A stretch of DNA of 64,000 nucleotides. It comes from Fibrobacter sp. UBA7003 (GTDB lineage: Bacteria > Fibrobacterota > Fibrobacteria > Fibrobacterales > Fibrobacteraceae). Each line of letters begins with the position of its first letter. Positions within the stretch are counted from its first letter, which is position 1. Under the pieces are notes generated by a model that was given only the letters and a program-made list of their open reading frames with translations, did not search any database and was not told the DNA's origin. Made by a program: the position numbers and the translations under genes. The DNA lies in the NCBI GenBank assembly GCA_002449765.1, contig DJXN01000015.1:1-64000 (forward strand), in the 5' to 3' direction. Below, in pieces: positions 37,031-45,994 of this stretch.

Positions 37031-40000
37031 TCACTTCTTGGCTCGTTTGAAACCGAAGGTCTTCGTCGTGTTGTCATTCGCCTTGATGACGTCGCCCTTT
37101 TCGTAGTCGAGGTCATCTCCCGAACCGGATTCCGCAACGTAGGTTGCCTTGGATTCAAAATCAAACTTCGCAATGTAGGCACCAGTGCCAAGCCTGCGGC
37201 CGGTCTTGCTTGCCGGGGAACCGTTGGGCGCAAGCCATTCGAGGTTCAGGTGCAGCACGCCGTCTTCCGAAATCTTGTCGCGACCGATGTCGTCGAGGTC
37301 GATTCGGATATCTTGGTTCGCGATGAACTGCCCGAGGTTGTCGTAGACGTTCATCGTGAAGCGGATGTCGAAATCGAAGATAGGCTTGCCGAAGTCGTCG
37401 GTCTGGAGAGCCGACGGCATGGTGATATCCACGAAGAACTGCGGGCCCGCATGCTTGTAGGTATTGGTGTCAAGCACGATGGCGGTCGCCGAGAGCTTAT
37501 TGTCGTTCAGGTTGAGCAGGGTTTCCGTCCCGTTCGAGTTCTTGACGGTGATGCGGAAGATGTCGCCTTCCTTCACGGGAACATCGGCGTAGGGCATTTC
37601 CTTGGACGGAGTGGTGATATTGCTTGCGAGCGTCACCTTGAACTTCGTCTTCTCGGCAGCATCACCACCAACGATAACCCACGGGTTGTTGATGGTGGGG
37701 TAGTTGCCCGCCTTGTCCTTGTAGCGAGAAAGTTCCTTGAGAGGCACGAGCCTGATGAAGTCGCCCACGCGGACGGCGCCTTCGGATTCGTCCGTGTAGC
37801 CGAACGTCTCCTTGGTCTCGTTCTTCGTGGTCACCGAGATCGGCTTGAGGTAGATTCCCTCCTGCGAGCCGCGCTTCCTTTCGATGTATTCGAGAACTGG
37901 GTTGTCGATGCTCTGGAGCGGTTCAGACATGGTCGCCTCGAGGAACTCGTAAGAGCTTACGGAACTCTTGGTCGCCTTTATGATGATGGGCGGGCAGTTG
38001 TCGATGAGCGTTGCCCGTGTTGCATCCAGCAGGCTTTCGAGAGATCCCTTGCGCGGGAGGATAGCTCCGTTGCCGCCACTAGAACCGTAGGTCATGTTCT
38101 TGTACAGGCCGTCCGGAATCGCAATCCTGATGGCGCTATGCTCGGTCTGTGCCGAGTCCCAGCCCACGGTGTCAATTTTCGGAATGAACGAAGAATCCTG
38201 CGATGTCTGGTACTGGTCGCATTTCTGCGAGACTGTAGAAGAAAGCGTGTCGATATGGTCAACCGTGCATTGGTCGACAACGGTCTGTTCCGCATCGAGG
38301 TAGGTGCAGGTGAAAACCGTGTCTGTGACGTAGGTCGTCACGTCCTTGAAACTGATGCAGGTCTTCTTGACGGTTCCCTTTATCCAGGTTCCGTTGGCAG
38401 AGTCCAGCTTTGTTATGGCGACAGGAGTCTTTTCGCCATAGACCGTATCGAGGGCCCATCCGCCGGCGGGCGTGGTGAACGGCGTGTAGACGGCGGGGCT
38501 GCCCCAGTACACGTCGATCGTGTCGGGAATGTTCTTGTCGCGGAGCAGTTTCACGAACTCGATGTAGATGGAGTCGGGCTGGCCGTCGCCTTCGACATCG
38601 AAGATCCTTGCGTAATGCACGGGCACAGGTCGGGTCGATTCTGTCACCGTAATCGGTTCGCAGGAGGCGAGCGCGTTAGTGGACATGTCGTTCACCTGGA
38701 AGGATCCGGCAATTTGTGTGCGGAACCCGGGCTTGATCAGGTTCCCGTTCGTGTTGCCTTCGATGACATAGAGCCAGCTCTTGCCGTCGTCGCTGGATGT
38801 TGCCGAAATGACGCGGATGCCGGCCTGCACGACTTCGGATGTGCCGTCGTAAACCTCAAGGGGCCATTCCGTCTTTGAACCTAGGTTGATAGGTTCCGAG
38901 AACGAAACCTTGAGCGTGTCGCGTTCGTTTTCGTGGTTCTCGTTTTCCAGAATGGAAACGCTCACGAGCTTCGGCTTGATGGCGTCGGTAATGGCTACGG
39001 TCGCCGTCTGGGCCTTCCCGTTTTCGCGCAAGTAGACGGTGACGTTACCCTTCGGGTTCGCGATGCTGACGAGCGAGTCGGAAAGGGGGAAGGAGGCTGT
39101 CGCACCCGTCACGGTGGAAGACGGAGTCAGCACGAAGGAATTGCCTGCGAATGTCGCGGTGGAATCGAGCGAGACCATCACGCTGTCGAGGATAATCTTG
39201 GTGCCATCGAACTGGCTTCCGCTGAATTCGATATTGAGGCTCATGTCATTTACGGGTGCGCCGGTCATGGAGCAGACTTCGCTTGTAAAGAGAGCCTTCT
39301 TGGGGTCGGGCCGGGTCGGCTGCGAGTAGAACCAGACGGAGTCGCGTTCTTCTTCGTCGGCCGGGTCTTGGTACTTGACCCAGATGGTGTCGCCACCGAG
39401 GAAGTGGATGTTGGGGTAGGCGTCTTCGCTCGAACTTGCCTTGAGCCAGTCGCCGGAGAAGTAGCCCAGGGCCTCATTATCGCGCCTGAGAATGACTTCG
39501 ATAGAGTCCCCGGTGCGCGAATTGAAAACCTTCACGGGCATAGTCTCGTTGTTGCGGCTGTCCTTGTCGCGCAGCTGAATCTGGAACTGAAGGGAACCGT
39601 CTGTCTTGGCGGGGCTCGTTACCGAGTTCCCGTCCTTCTGTACAAGCAACAGCGAGCCCTGGGTGCGGTCGCCCTTGCTGAACTGCACGTAGTAGGTGCG
39701 GTTCACGAACGCGCATCCGCCATTTTCTTGGCATTCAGCACATTCGGGGTTCGGACCCGCGAACACGGTCACGTCCACCTTGTTGGTGCCGATGGTCATC
39801 TTGGCCGGGATGTCCAGGTCGAACTTGCCGGTCTCGTAGTTGTAGACGGCCGCCTTCGCGAGTTGTTCCTTGGTGAGCGCCACGCCGTTCACCCAGATGC
39901 TGTTCACGTAGCCGCTTTCCGAAATCAGTGCCGTGCCGCGCAGGTGCATGACGCTTGTCGCCGTGTCGATTCGCACATAGGAACCGTTGGACACGTTGAA

Positions 40001-43000
40001 CGGAGCGTCGAACGCTACGGTCATGTCGTAGTGGGCGCGCTTGGTGGTCATTTCCTTGTAGGAGGGGCTGAAGCCCGATATGAACTCGTCCTTGCGGTAG
40101 ACTACAATGTAGGGGTTGACAGGTGCCTGCTCGAAGTCGCCCTGGTCCTTGTCCCATGCGGGAACGCCATCGTAGTCGGCCCCGTCGTCGTCGCGCTTGT
40201 GGGCCGCCCAAGACCAGTCGGGAGAGTTGCCGCCGGTCACGAGGCGCTTCTTGCCCGGAGTGCGGAGCGTTTCGCACATGTTGTTCTGGTAAATGCCGCT
40301 GGAGAAACCGATGTCGATACGCATGCGCGATGACGATTTGATGGTCGTGCCGCCCAGCGGAATCGGGATGTACCAGTCGTATTCGCCCGTTGCCGGGTTG
40401 TAGGTGTCTTCAAGTTTTACCGGCACGGCATGTCTCAGGTAGTAGCGTATGGAATCGTCGACATTCTCGCCTCTTTCGTTCACGCAGGGCCTGTTGAAGC
40501 CCGCTTCGTCATAGGCCTGGCAAATGTCGGAATCCACCAGCAGGGGGCAGGTTCCCGGTTGGTTGTTCTGGCCGGGGACGGCCTCGATTTCTTCGGGCTT
40601 TGCTGTCACGTAGAATCTAAGGGTCAGTTCGTTGAACGCGCGGTCCTCGTTGTTGGTGAGGTTCAGGTTCAGGAAGTCCATCCCGCCGAACTCGTACTGG
40701 TACACGCTTACGTCGAAGTCGTAGTGCGTCACGGGAGTAGTAAACTTGAGCGGCATGCCGTTGTCGTCGGTGCAGCGCTGCACCCCGTTGCTTTCTACGC
40801 AGTAGTAGTAGGTCGTCTTTTCCTTGAGCTTGCCAATCTTCACGTAGTGGAAGCTGGTCGGAATTCCCGAAACATCCGCATTGCCGTCGATATCGCAGGT
40901 GCCCCTCGGGGTCGTGGGACAGGTCATCTTGTCGTAGCTCGTGAGTGTCGTATCCCAGTAGACCTTGGATTCGTACTGGCCGTTGGGTGTGTACCACATG
41001 ATTTCGGCGCTGTCGGAACTCAGGTTGCAGACCTTCACGTTCTGGATGTCGGCCGGGGCCGGCGGGCTCACGAGGGTCGTGAACGAGAACGGGGTCGTGG
41101 TGCTGTCGACGAGCCACTTGGTGGCGTATGCTTCGCTCCTGATGTTAATCGCGATGACCTTGAAGTAGTAGGTTGTGCCGTTCTGGAGCCCCGTCAGGTG
41201 GATCTCGTGCTTTACGCCGTTGACGGTATCCTTCGCGGGAATGTTGAACGGACCGGTTTCACTGGTGCTGTAGAGGATCATGGCGGGGCCGCGCATGTCC
41301 TGGGAAATCTTTACGATGGCAGAATCGTAGCCCACGTAACGGATTTCCACGTTAATCTGGGAGGGGGCGCGGTTGCGGTCTTCTTCGCGGACGGCAACCG
41401 CGCTCGAAGCCACGAACATGGCCGTAGCGTCGATACAGGTTTCGGAAAGGTGGTAGTCTTCCCAGCTGAGCGTCGAGGGCGACCAGGCGTTCTCGACGCC
41501 GGGGGTCACGCCGCCGAACAGGGCGCCCGTGGGCGGGTTGTACTTGTAGCCAGCACCCGGCATGTTCTTGCCTTCGGGGTTCGATGCACGGTGGTGCGGG
41601 TGGGCGTCGTTCTTGTCGCCCACGCCCAGCAAGAAGGAAACATCCCAGGGGTTCACGCCGAGCATGTAGTTCAGCTGGTTGATGCCCAGCTGTTTCATCT
41701 CTGCGGAGTTCCAGTTCTGCATGCCCTTCTGCGGCAGGTTGATTCCTTCCAAATCCTTGGTCACGTCGGAATAGGCGAGTACTTCGAAAATGTTGCCCGC
41801 CTGGTAGCGGTTGTAAATCCAGGTTTGGTCAGTCTGCATGTTGTACCACAGGTCTCCGAACGAAACAGGGGTCGGGCCGTTCAGGGTCGGGATAGTAATG
41901 CTCTGGGAACCGCTTCCGCTCAGGTAGCTGATGTTGGTGCCGAGAATCAAGGCGACATTTTCGGCGTAGGTCAGGCGGGTCTTGTCGTCGATGCCGTACT
42001 TGAGGCCCGTTTCCTTGTCGCGCAAAAGCATCTTATAGAAGCCGTAGAGCGTGTAGGTGTAGGCGTTCGCCCAGCTCGTATTCTTGCTCGACTTCCTCAT
42101 GCCGTCGCGGTTCCAGGCCATCCAGCCGCCATGGAAGAACCCGGTCGAGGCTTCCTGTGGGACACCAATTTGCGTATCTTCCACGGCGTCGTTCAGGTAG
42201 TCCATCTTGCCGGTCTTTTCGTAGGTGGCGAAGTGAAGCGCAATGGCCGCAATGGCGAGGTCGTCGTGCGACTCGTTGTTGCCGTTGTAGGCCGGGCTCG
42301 ACCAGCCGTCGGCCTTCGTATTGTGCACATAGGCCTTTCCGCCGTCGTAGGTTCCGGGGCCAAGGCTCTTTTCCTTGAGCTTCAGGTTCTTGGCGAAATC
42401 GTACATCTTTTCGGCCACGACAAGGCAGCTATCAGCAAAGGGCTTGTCGTATGTCGCGTATTCCTTGCTCAAAATGGCGAGGCCCGCCGCGATCTGGCCC
42501 GAAATGTTGGAACCCAGTTCGCCGAGGCGGATGTCACGTTCATGCGGACCTCCGCGACCGGTCAATGTCGTGGGCAGCGCATCCTGGTTTTCGGGGCGTC
42601 CCCACCATCCGTGGTCGGCGCCAAAGTTTCCTACGGAGACGGCCATATTGTCGATGACGCCATTTGCAAAACGGTAGGCGCGCAAAAAGAAGTCGGCACC
42701 GTGCTTGGCTTCGCGCAGAATGTCGGGAATACCGTCGGTATTGATGGTTTCGCCCATGTTGTAGGCGTAGTGGTCCTCGTCGCGTTCCGGGCTCGATGCC
42801 GCCATCACGGCAAGCACCATGAATGCATAGGCCTGGGTCTGGGATTCCTTCAGGTGGTCACCGCAGTCGTACCAGCCGCCCTGCAGTGCGCCCTCTTCTG
42901 GAGTGAAGCCTGTGACGGCGCCGACACCCTTTACGAACTTGCCGCTGCCGTCTTTGGTGTGGCTCGGCTTGTGGAACCAGGATTCCGAATTGCCGGAACG

Positions 43001-43696
43001 GTTGATACCATAGAACTTGAGGGTCGCATCGCGGACCATCGAGTAGACCTTGTCGCTAATAATAAAGGTAGCGGAATACTGGCTCAGCACCTTGACGCGG
43101 TAGCGCTTGTTCATGTCGAGTCCGGTCGCCTGGCTCAGTTGGCCGATACAAACCTTGCCCTCGGGACCTATGGCCTTGGCCGTGTAGCGCCCTTGGTTGT
43201 TCGTCGCGGCGTCAGTTCCTGCCTTGATGTCCCAACTGGACCCGGTGGACTTGCCGGAGTTGGTAAAGGTTCCGCCAGTAAAGACTTCGTTCCCTTCCAA
43301 ATCGACAACGGAGAATTTTTCGCTACAGTTGCCCGCGGATACATAATAGAACTGCTTTTCCGGGTCTTCGGGCAGGTAGCCCGCCTGGTTGATACGGATA
43401 CGGCCGATACGGAGGTTCTGTGCGTCACGGAAAGCCTGGTTCAACGAGTCGGGAATGATTCCGTTTGGAACAAAGTCTTGGGGCATGGATCCGACGGGGG
43501 GCACGGTATTGTGCTTGCGGGGGTTCGGAGTATACTTGCTGAAACTCTCGACTGTACCGCCGTTGTCTGTGGCGGCAGTATCCCACTTCATGGGCCATAT
43601 CGGACGAATCAAGTCATAGGGTGTCGGTTGTTCTTGGTCAACCGCAGCAAAAGTCAGAGATGCCAGAAGCAATCCTGCTACTAGGAAAAACGGCAT
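37031..43696 (-). CDS. Giant GH9 cellulase with long accessory C-terminus (2221 aa)
   Basis: This is a second GH9 enzyme, first in the run. Signal peptide (LLLASLTFA), Ig-like domain (RINQAGYLPEDPEKQFYYV), then a catalytic domain with GGWYDCGDH (Asp277/Asp280), HPHHRAS (~699-705) and Glu752 in SETCIDATAMF. Two fibronectin III-like domains follow (TGLQNGTTYYFKVIA; GKLKEKTTYYYCVES), then a beta-rich carbohydrate-binding-like region (SVYQYEFGGMDFLNLNL) and further modules up to the basic tail (TKTFGFKRAKK), which matches that of the neighbouring enzyme. GGGAGG lies 5 nt before ATG. Only 40 bp separate the two GH9 genes. The shared tail suggests a common export or anchoring route, which is inference. 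Confidence 0.94.
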   Translation of the reverse strand: MPFFLVAGLLLASLTFAAVDQEQPTPYDLIRPIWPMKWDTAATDNGGTVESFSKYTPNPRKHNTVPPVGSMPQDFVPNGIIPDSLNQAFRDAQNLRIGRIRINQAGYLPEDPEKQFYYVSAGNCSEKFSVVDLEGNEVFTGGTFTNSGKSTGSSWDIKAGTDAATNNQGRYTAKAIGPEGKVCIGQLSQATGLDMNKRYRVKVLSQYSATFIISDKVYSMVRDATLKFYGINRSGNSESWFHKPSHTKDGSGKFVKGVGAVTGFTPEEGALQGGWYDCGDHLKESQTQAYAFMVLAVMAASSPERDEDHYAYNMGETINTDGIPDILREAKHGADFFLRAYRFANGVIDNMAVSVGNFGADHGWWGRPENQDALPTTLTGRGGPHERDIRLGELGSNISGQIAAGLAILSKEYATYDKPFADSCLVVAEKMYDFAKNLKLKEKSLGPGTYDGGKAYVHNTKADGWSSPAYNGNNESHDDLAIAAIALHFATYEKTGKMDYLNDAVEDTQIGVPQEASTGFFHGGWMAWNRDGMRKSSKNTSWANAYTYTLYGFYKMLLRDKETGLKYGIDDKTRLTYAENVALILGTNISYLSGSGSQSITIPTLNGPTPVSFGDLWYNMQTDQTWIYNRYQAGNIFEVLAYSDVTKDLEGINLPQKGMQNWNSAEMKQLGINQLNYMLGVNPWDVSFLLGVGDKNDAHPHHRASNPEGKNMPGAGYKYNPPTGALFGGVTPGVENAWSPSTLSWEDYHLSETCIDATAMFVASSAVAVREEDRNRAPSQINVEIRYVGYDSAIVKISQDMRGPAMILYSTSETGPFNIPAKDTVNGVKHEIHLTGLQNGTTYYFKVIAINIRSEAYATKWLVDSTTTPFSFTTLVSPPAPADIQNVKVCNLSSDSAEIMWYTPNGQYESKVYWDTTLTSYDKMTCPTTPRGTCDIDGNADVSGIPTSFHYVKIGKLKEKTTYYYCVESNGVQRCTDDNGMPLKFTTPVTHYDFDVSVYQYEFGGMDFLNLNLTNNEDRAFNELTLRFYVTAKPEEIEAVPGQNNQPGTCPLLVDSDICQAYDEAGFNRPCVNERGENVDDSIRYYLRHAVPVKLEDTYNPATGEYDWYIPIPLGGTTIKSSSRMRIDIGFSSGIYQNNMCETLRTPGKKRLVTGGNSPDWSWAAHKRDDDGADYDGVPAWDKDQGDFEQAPVNPYIVVYRKDEFISGFSPSYKEMTTKRAHYDMTVAFDAPFNVSNGSYVRIDTATSVMHLRGTALISESGYVNSIWVNGVALTKEQLAKAAVYNYETGKFDLDIPAKMTIGTNKVDVTVFAGPNPECAECQENGGCAFVNRTYYVQFSKGDRTQGSLLLVQKDGNSVTSPAKTDGSLQFQIQLRDKDSRNNETMPVKVFNSRTGDSIEVILRRDNEALGYFSGDWLKASSSEDAYPNIHFLGGDTIWVKYQDPADEEERDSVWFYSQPTRPDPKKALFTSEVCSMTGAPVNDMSLNIEFSGSQFDGTKIILDSVMVSLDSTATFAGNSFVLTPSSTVTGATASFPLSDSLVSIANPKGNVTVYLRENGKAQTATVAITDAIKPKLVSVSILENENHENERDTLKVSFSEPINLGSKTEWPLEVYDGTSEVVQAGIRVISATSSDDGKSWLYVIEGNTNGNLIKPGFRTQIAGSFQVNDMSTNALASCEPITVTESTRPVPVHYARIFDVEGDGQPDSIYIEFVKLLRDKNIPDTIDVYWGSPAVYTPFTTPAGGWALDTVYGEKTPVAITKLDSANGTWIKGTVKKTCISFKDVTTYVTDTVFTCTYLDAEQTVVDQCTVDHIDTLSSTVSQKCDQYQTSQDSSFIPKIDTVGWDSAQTEHSAIRIAIPDGLYKNMTYGSSGGNGAILPRKGSLESLLDATRATLIDNCPPIIIKATKSSVSSYEFLEATMSEPLQSIDNPVLEYIERKRGSQEGIYLKPISVTTKNETKETFGYTDESEGAVRVGDFIRLVPLKELSRYKDKAGNYPTINNPWVIVGGDAAEKTKFKVTLASNITTPSKEMPYADVPVKEGDIFRITVKNSNGTETLLNLNDNKLSATAIVLDTNTYKHAGPQFFVDITMPSALQTDDFGKPIFDFDIRFTMNVYDNLGQFIANQDIRIDLDDIGRDKISEDGVLHLNLEWLAPNGSPASKTGRRLGTGAYIAKFDFESKATYVAESGSGDDLDYEKGDVIKANDNTTKTFGFKRAKK

Positions 43697-43820
43697 ATAG
43701 CCTCCCTTAAAAAAGTACTCACAACAATCCCATCTAGAAAATAGACATTTTTAACGCGGTTGAAAAAAAGTGTATCAAAAAAAACTACTCATTCGGGCTT
43801 TTTTTTATATATTTCAAAGT

Positions 43821-44990
43821 ATGACATCCTCTTTTTTTAAGAAAAGATTTTTTTACATTCCTGCTTCGGCGCTGTTCGTTTCCGGATTGTCGCTGTTCGG
43901 TCTTTCCGCTTGTGGAGACGAGGTGGCAGGTCCCAAGGAACCGTCTAGCCAGTTGCCCGATGACCCTCCTGCGGTGTCTTCCGAAAGCAAGCTCTCCCAG
44001 GAGGGAGGTACCTCTTCCTCGTCGACAGTCTCAAAGCCGCCTTCGTCCTCCTCGCAGGCATCCAAGCCCGTTGCCTCGTCATCTTCCAAGACGGCGACGG
44101 AGTCTTCTGAAGAGGTTCTGAACGAGCCGTCTCTCAAAGTTTCCGGAAGTTGCGGTCCCAAGACCCCCATCATTGAGAAGGGTGGCATGGCGACGTGGTC
44201 GTTCTATCGTGAAGGTGGCGATGTCTTTGATGCCATCATGGCTCCGTTTGTATGGAAATTCCCCGAACTGAACAAGACGGTGCAGGGGAATGGGATGAAT
44301 TCCGTGGATGTTTCGTATGAGCAGTCCGGAACTTACACGGCAACGCTGAACGTCGATGGTGCAGATGTCGTTTGTGATCCCCTACAGGTGCAGGGCATTC
44401 CTATTACTATCAATTCCTGCAAGGCCGACAAGGAAACAGCCAAGGCGGGCGAAACGATTACGTGGAAGGTCGAGGCGGAATCCGATGCGAACATCACCGG
44501 GTATGCCTGGACTTCGACGCTCGGGACGATTTCTGGTTCGGGGACGAGTGCTACTTTGTCTGCAGAAGCTTCGATGCACAAGCAGAAGGTTGCCCCCATG
44601 GTTGCCGTGACCAACGATGACAGGACCACGCAAACTTACCAGTGCGACGGCGTGACTGTGCTTGACCCCGAATCGGTGGACCTAGTGCTCATCGTTGCCG
44701 ATGTCAATAGCCCACAGTATGGCGAAACCAACCGCGCGAATCTCCCGGATTCCATGTTCATTCCGGCGCAGTCCCCGATTACCGCCCAGGTTCCGAATAC
44801 TGCGAAGGCAAACTGCAACCTTTCTTGCGTGCCCAAGGTTGGAGCCGATTACATGTCCCTCAAGATTACCGTGGACGGAAACCAGGTTGACAACATCGGT
44901 TACTTCAATCCCGGCAACAGCTGCGCGCCTGGCAAGAAGTTCTCCATCGAGGCAACGGTCACCGCGCTTTGCATGGTTTCGCCCAACTAG
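43821..44990 (+). CDS. Surface lipoprotein with Ser-rich linker
   Basis: The start at 43821 gives a lipoprotein signal (FFYIPASALFVSGLSLFGLSAC, split here across hydrophobic core and lipobox LSAC); the frame is open back to 43770 but that adds a non-signal prefix. No clear ribosome site is visible. The protein has 389 aa. After the Cys comes an 80-residue Ser/Pro-rich linker, then two Ig-like repeats with paired Cys (SGSCGPKTPIIEKGGMATW; INSCKADKETAKAGETITW) and a third Cys-containing unit (AKANCNLSC). The pattern suggests disulphide-bonded beta-sandwich domains exposed on the cell surface. It is divergent from the GH9 operon, sharing a 124-bp intergenic region, so the two may share control. 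Confidence 0.83.
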   Translation: MTSSFFKKRFFYIPASALFVSGLSLFGLSACGDEVAGPKEPSSQLPDDPPAVSSESKLSQEGGTSSSSTVSKPPSSSSQASKPVASSSSKTATESSEEVLNEPSLKVSGSCGPKTPIIEKGGMATWSFYREGGDVFDAIMAPFVWKFPELNKTVQGNGMNSVDVSYEQSGTYTATLNVDGADVVCDPLQVQGIPITINSCKADKETAKAGETITWKVEAESDANITGYAWTSTLGTISGSGTSATLSAEASMHKQKVAPMVAVTNDDRTTQTYQCDGVTVLDPESVDLVLIVADVNSPQYGETNRANLPDSMFIPAQSPITAQVPNTAKANCNLSCVPKVGADYMSLKITVDGNQVDNIGYFNPGNSCAPGKKFSIEATVTALCMVSPN

Positions 44991-45011
44991 AAGGCGGCAA
45001 ACTCATTTAAC

Positions 45012-45043
45012 GAAGGCCGTGGTCCTTGTGACCGCGGCCTTCT
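45012..45043 (+). terminator. Terminator-like hairpin after the 43821-44990 gene
   Basis: A long stem (gaaggccg-ggtc / gacc-cggccttc) is followed by only a weak T-rich stretch. Confidence 0.55.
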
Positions 45044-45073
45044 TATATGCATCTGGAAATACAACAAAGATTG

Positions 45074-45101
45074 CAAAAAGAAAGACGGCCAGAAGCCGTC
45101 T
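45074..45101 (-). terminator. Intrinsic terminator for the Ala/Pro-rich protein gene
   Basis: The stem agacggc/gccgtct has an A-rich left flank that gives a U-rich tail (ttcttttt) in the minus-strand transcript. Confidence 0.72.
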
Positions 45102-45127
45102 CTCTTAAACCTTTTTGAAGGAGCTTA

Positions 45128-45763
45128 TCAGTCCCCGGTGAAGATGATCACGAGCACAGAAGCAACGAACAGGGCGGAAACCACGAGGAATTCCCACGGA
45201 TTTTCCATGATGGTGGTCTTTGCAGAACCCATGCTGGAAGCTTCAATCTTCTGCTGTTCTTCGGCCTTGGCCTTGGCTTCAGCTTCGGCAGCCTTCTTTT
45301 CTTCTTCGGCCTTGGCGAGAGCGGCGGAGTCTACCGGGGCTTCTTCGGTCTTGGCTTCGAGGACTTCGGTCTTGGCGGTGTCGGCCGGAGCGGCAGCTTC
45401 GGCGGGCGCTGCTTCAGCAGGAGCGGCGGCGGAATCAGTGGCGGCTACGGCTTCGGCAGGAGCGGCCTCGGCAGCGGGCGCTGCTTCAGCAGGAGCAGCT
45501 TCGGCAGCCTTGGCGGTGTCGGCAGCGGCAGGAGCGGCTTCAGCAGCAGGAGCGGCGGCCGGGGCTGCTTCAGCGGCAGGTGCCGGTGCGGCTTCGGCAG
45601 CGGGAGCGGCGGCCGGGGCTGCTTCAGCGGCAGGGGCCGGAGCAGCGGCTTCGGCGGCAGGTGCCGGTGCGGCAGCGGGGGCTGCCTTCTTGGCGGACTT
45701 GGCCGGCGCAGCGAATGCGACTGCTGCGGCGAGCATGGAGACCATCAAAATCTTTTTCATCAT
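45128..45763 (-). CDS. Ala/Pro/Glu-rich protein with C-terminal membrane helix
   Basis: The ATG at 45763 (tandem ATGATG) is 9 nt from GAGGA; the ATG at 45772 would sit on top of that site. The protein has about 211 aa. After a signal-like helix (KKILMVSMLAAAVAFAAPA) comes about 100 residues of repeating Ala-Pro-Ala-Glu units, then a charged coiled-coil-like stretch (KAEEEKKAAEAEAKAKAEE), and a single membrane helix at the C-terminus (WEFLVVSALFVASVLVIIF). This looks like an extended, periplasm-spanning rod anchored in a membrane. It is similar in composition to the partial protein at 63733. No enzymatic domain is seen. GC-rich repeats make it prone to length change. Confidence 0.8.
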   Translation of the reverse strand: MMKKILMVSMLAAAVAFAAPAKSAKKAAPAAAPAPAAEAAAPAPAAEAAPAAAPAAEAAPAPAAEAAPAAAPAAEAAPAAADTAKAAEAAPAEAAPAAEAAPAEAVAATDSAAAPAEAAPAEAAAPADTAKTEVLEAKTEEAPVDSAALAKAEEEKKAAEAEAKAKAEEQQKIEASSMGSAKTTIMENPWEFLVVSALFVASVLVIIFTGD

Positions 45764-45994
45764 AGATTCCATTCCTCTTTAGGGGTTGTTTTTAAACTTA
45801 CGCTCTAAAAAATAGCACATCTTGGGGCGAATTGCTAAAAAAAAATAAAAAAAATTCAAATAATCCCCTTTTTTTGTACGTTCATCGGCGGTTTTTACAA
45901 AAAAAGGCATTACGCCTGGCGAGACCGCCCCCTTCGGTCGGGGCAATTTTTATCTTATGAATCAAAATTTAACCCCTCACTAGAGACACTAACT

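Noticed and set aside
40430..43684. 1084-aa open frame on the plus strand opposite the GH9 gene, and similar long antisense frames at 5212-7764, 11301-13811, 15818-17533 and 61675-63792
   Set aside because: They lie exactly opposite strongly coding genes, have no signal peptide, ribosome site or domain, and are explained by codon bias leaving the antisense frame open.
43697..43820. Sigma-54 (-24/-12) promoter before the GH9 run that would link it to the NtrC-like protein
   Set aside because: No TGGC-N(8)-TTGC-like pair found in the interval on either strand.
45400..45720. Regular repeats in the Ala/Pro gene as a CRISPR-like or satellite array
   Set aside because: They are low-complexity codons (gcg, gcc, cca, gca) of a coding region with an intact frame, signal peptide and terminator.
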